DNA of 58,187 bases from Clostridia bacterium (GTDB lineage Bacteria; Bacillota; Clostridia; Oscillospirales; QAKW01). The DNA lies in the NCBI GenBank assembly GCA_017464525.1, contig JAFTZM010000042.1, positions 1 to 58,187 on the forward strand, given 5' to 3'. Shown piece after piece: positions 57,759 to 58,187 of this stretch (position 1 is its first letter; each line of letters opens with the position of its first letter). The notes below the pieces were generated by a model. That model worked only from the letters and a program-made list of their open reading frames with translations, searched no databases and had not been told where the DNA came from. Both the position numbers and the translations under genes were made by a program.

Positions 57759-57980
57759 ATGAGAGAGTCTGATGTCAAAGGACATAACTACGAAAGAAAA
57801 ATTCAGTATTCTTATTCCAGCGGTAGATCTGGCGATGCTTTAGACGAACTTTTAGCTATCGTTTCCTTTGCTGGATTTATACTTTTTGTTCTCGGCTTGA
57901 TTTTAAGATGGGAAGATACTTTATGGTATATTGCAGTATTTTTAATTCCTCTTGTTTTGTTATATGTACAGCATAAATAA
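57759..57980 (+). CDS. small two-helix membrane protein, unknown, possibly a remnant
   Basis: A 73-residue reading frame with a polar N-terminus (MRESDVKGHNYERKIQYSYS) and two hydrophobic helices (about 33-49 and 53-70). The frame stays open upstream to the stop of the four-helix pseudogene at 57687 without another good start, and the ribosome-binding site is weak, so the true N-terminus may be lost. Its low GC content, like the rest of this island, differs from the main chromosome genes and suggests acquisition from elsewhere. Confidence 0.4.
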   Translation: MRESDVKGHNYERKIQYSYSSGRSGDALDELLAIVSFAGFILFVLGLILRWEDTLWYIAVFLIPLVLLYVQHK

Positions 57981-58018
57981 GACAACAAGTATCCGTGCGG
58001 GAAACTGAGGGCAACGAA

Positions 58019-58032
58019 CTTTCTCCGCCAAA
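58019..58032 (+). repeat. direct repeat, copy 2 (putative right attachment site)
   Basis: An exact copy of the 14 bases at the tRNA-Ser 3' end, with a degenerate match to the T arm just before it (GAGGG then CAA). It closes the 947-bp island that begins at the tRNA and lies 18 bases before the terminal IS fragment. Confidence 0.55.
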
Positions 58033-58050
58033 TAAAACAAGCACCCATTT

Positions 58051-58187
58051 TGAAGTGAACCCCAAAGTTTAGACAAAATTAAATATTAAATTGTTAGAGA
58101 ATGAGTTCGGTATTGTACTGGACTCATTCCTTTTAGTTTTAAGGAAATTCTTTCGTTGTTGTAGTAATAAATATATTTCTTTAATTC
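58051..58187 (-). mobile_element. IS3-family insertion sequence fragment at the contig end
   Basis: The terminal repeat-like sequence is at about 58051-58075 (TGAAGTGAACCCCAAAGTTT, then AGACA), typical of IS150-group ends. The transposase C-terminus is read on the minus strand up to the window end. The rest of the element is outside the window. Confidence 0.8.
58086..58187 (-). CDS. IS3-family (IS150-group) transposase, last 33 codons
   Basis: The minus strand from the window end reads ELKKYIYYYNNERISLKLKG and then MSPVQYRTHS to a TAA at 58086. This is the conserved tail of IS150-group OrfB transposases (YIxYYNxxRIxxKLKGxSPVxYR). The catalytic residues lie beyond the window. It is a different lineage from the transposase at the left end (which ends YNHQRIQLKTKLTPLEK). 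Confidence 0.85.
   Translation of the reverse strand, partial: ELKKYIYYYNNERISLKLKGMSPVQYRTHSLTI

Overview
The window looks like a contig from a spore-forming, anaerobic gut-type clostridium, probably of the Oscillospiraceae/Ruminococcaceae group. This rests on Gram-positive ribosome-binding sites, sporulation genes (gpr, spoIIP, a collagen-like exosporium-type protein), SLH-domain surface proteins, Firmicute-style gene pairs (cysteine desulfurase-thiI, rpsO-pnp) and a moderate GC content. Species cannot be named. Both contig ends lie inside unrelated IS3-family insertion sequences, as is common where an assembly breaks at repeats.

Layout. 1-359: right end of an IS3-type element. 388-6206: a putative glycoside hydrolase, a small membrane protein, a MITE-like inverted-repeat element, then glmM and glmS (cell-wall amino-sugar supply) behind a leader that carries a terminator. 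6577-13821: two SLH-domain exported proteins with an orphan extracellular solute-binding lipoprotein between them. 13961-17998: an NSS-family sodium symporter, a second MITE-like element, a collagen-like spore-surface protein with a glycosyltransferase behind it, and a 57-residue membrane protein. 18057-25563: a GtrA-like protein, Mrp-type ATPase, gpr, spoIIP, cysteine desulfurase, thiI and an unknown membrane-anchored protein. 25697-25861: two tRNA-Gly genes. 25973-29908: a CPA2 antiporter, a GH127 enzyme and a lipoprotein. 29941-33792 (minus strand): rpsO, pnp, HAD phosphatase and flavin reductase. 33999-41637: an MBL hydrolase, then a tightly packed run of FG-GAP-like lipoprotein, response regulator, histidine kinase, PAP2 phosphatase and two membrane-anchored RCC1-repeat proteins. 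41725-45047: rpmE, a HAD/LUD pair, and an ECF sigma factor with an RsgI-like anti-sigma factor. 45165-53998: divergent potABCD (polyamine) and livKHMGF (branched-chain amino acid) ABC operons. 54035-56837: AGCS symporter, ferredoxin-like aldo/keto reductase and a small anchored protein.

The right end (56993-58187) is the most unusual part. A tRNA-Ser gene is followed by eight short stem-loops spaced by an 8-nt motif whose orientation flips partway along. Then come a decayed four-helix-bundle (S23/Avd-like) gene and a small two-helix membrane ORF. The island closes with a 14-bp copy of the tRNA 3' end. This looks like a small integrated element or its relic.

Other undescribed-looking material: two related MITE-like elements at 2755-3065 and 15321-15599, an orphan leader-attenuator upstream of glmS where a glmS ribozyme would be expected, and the sensor/RCC1 operon. 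All functional calls come from motif recognition by eye; no database search was run.
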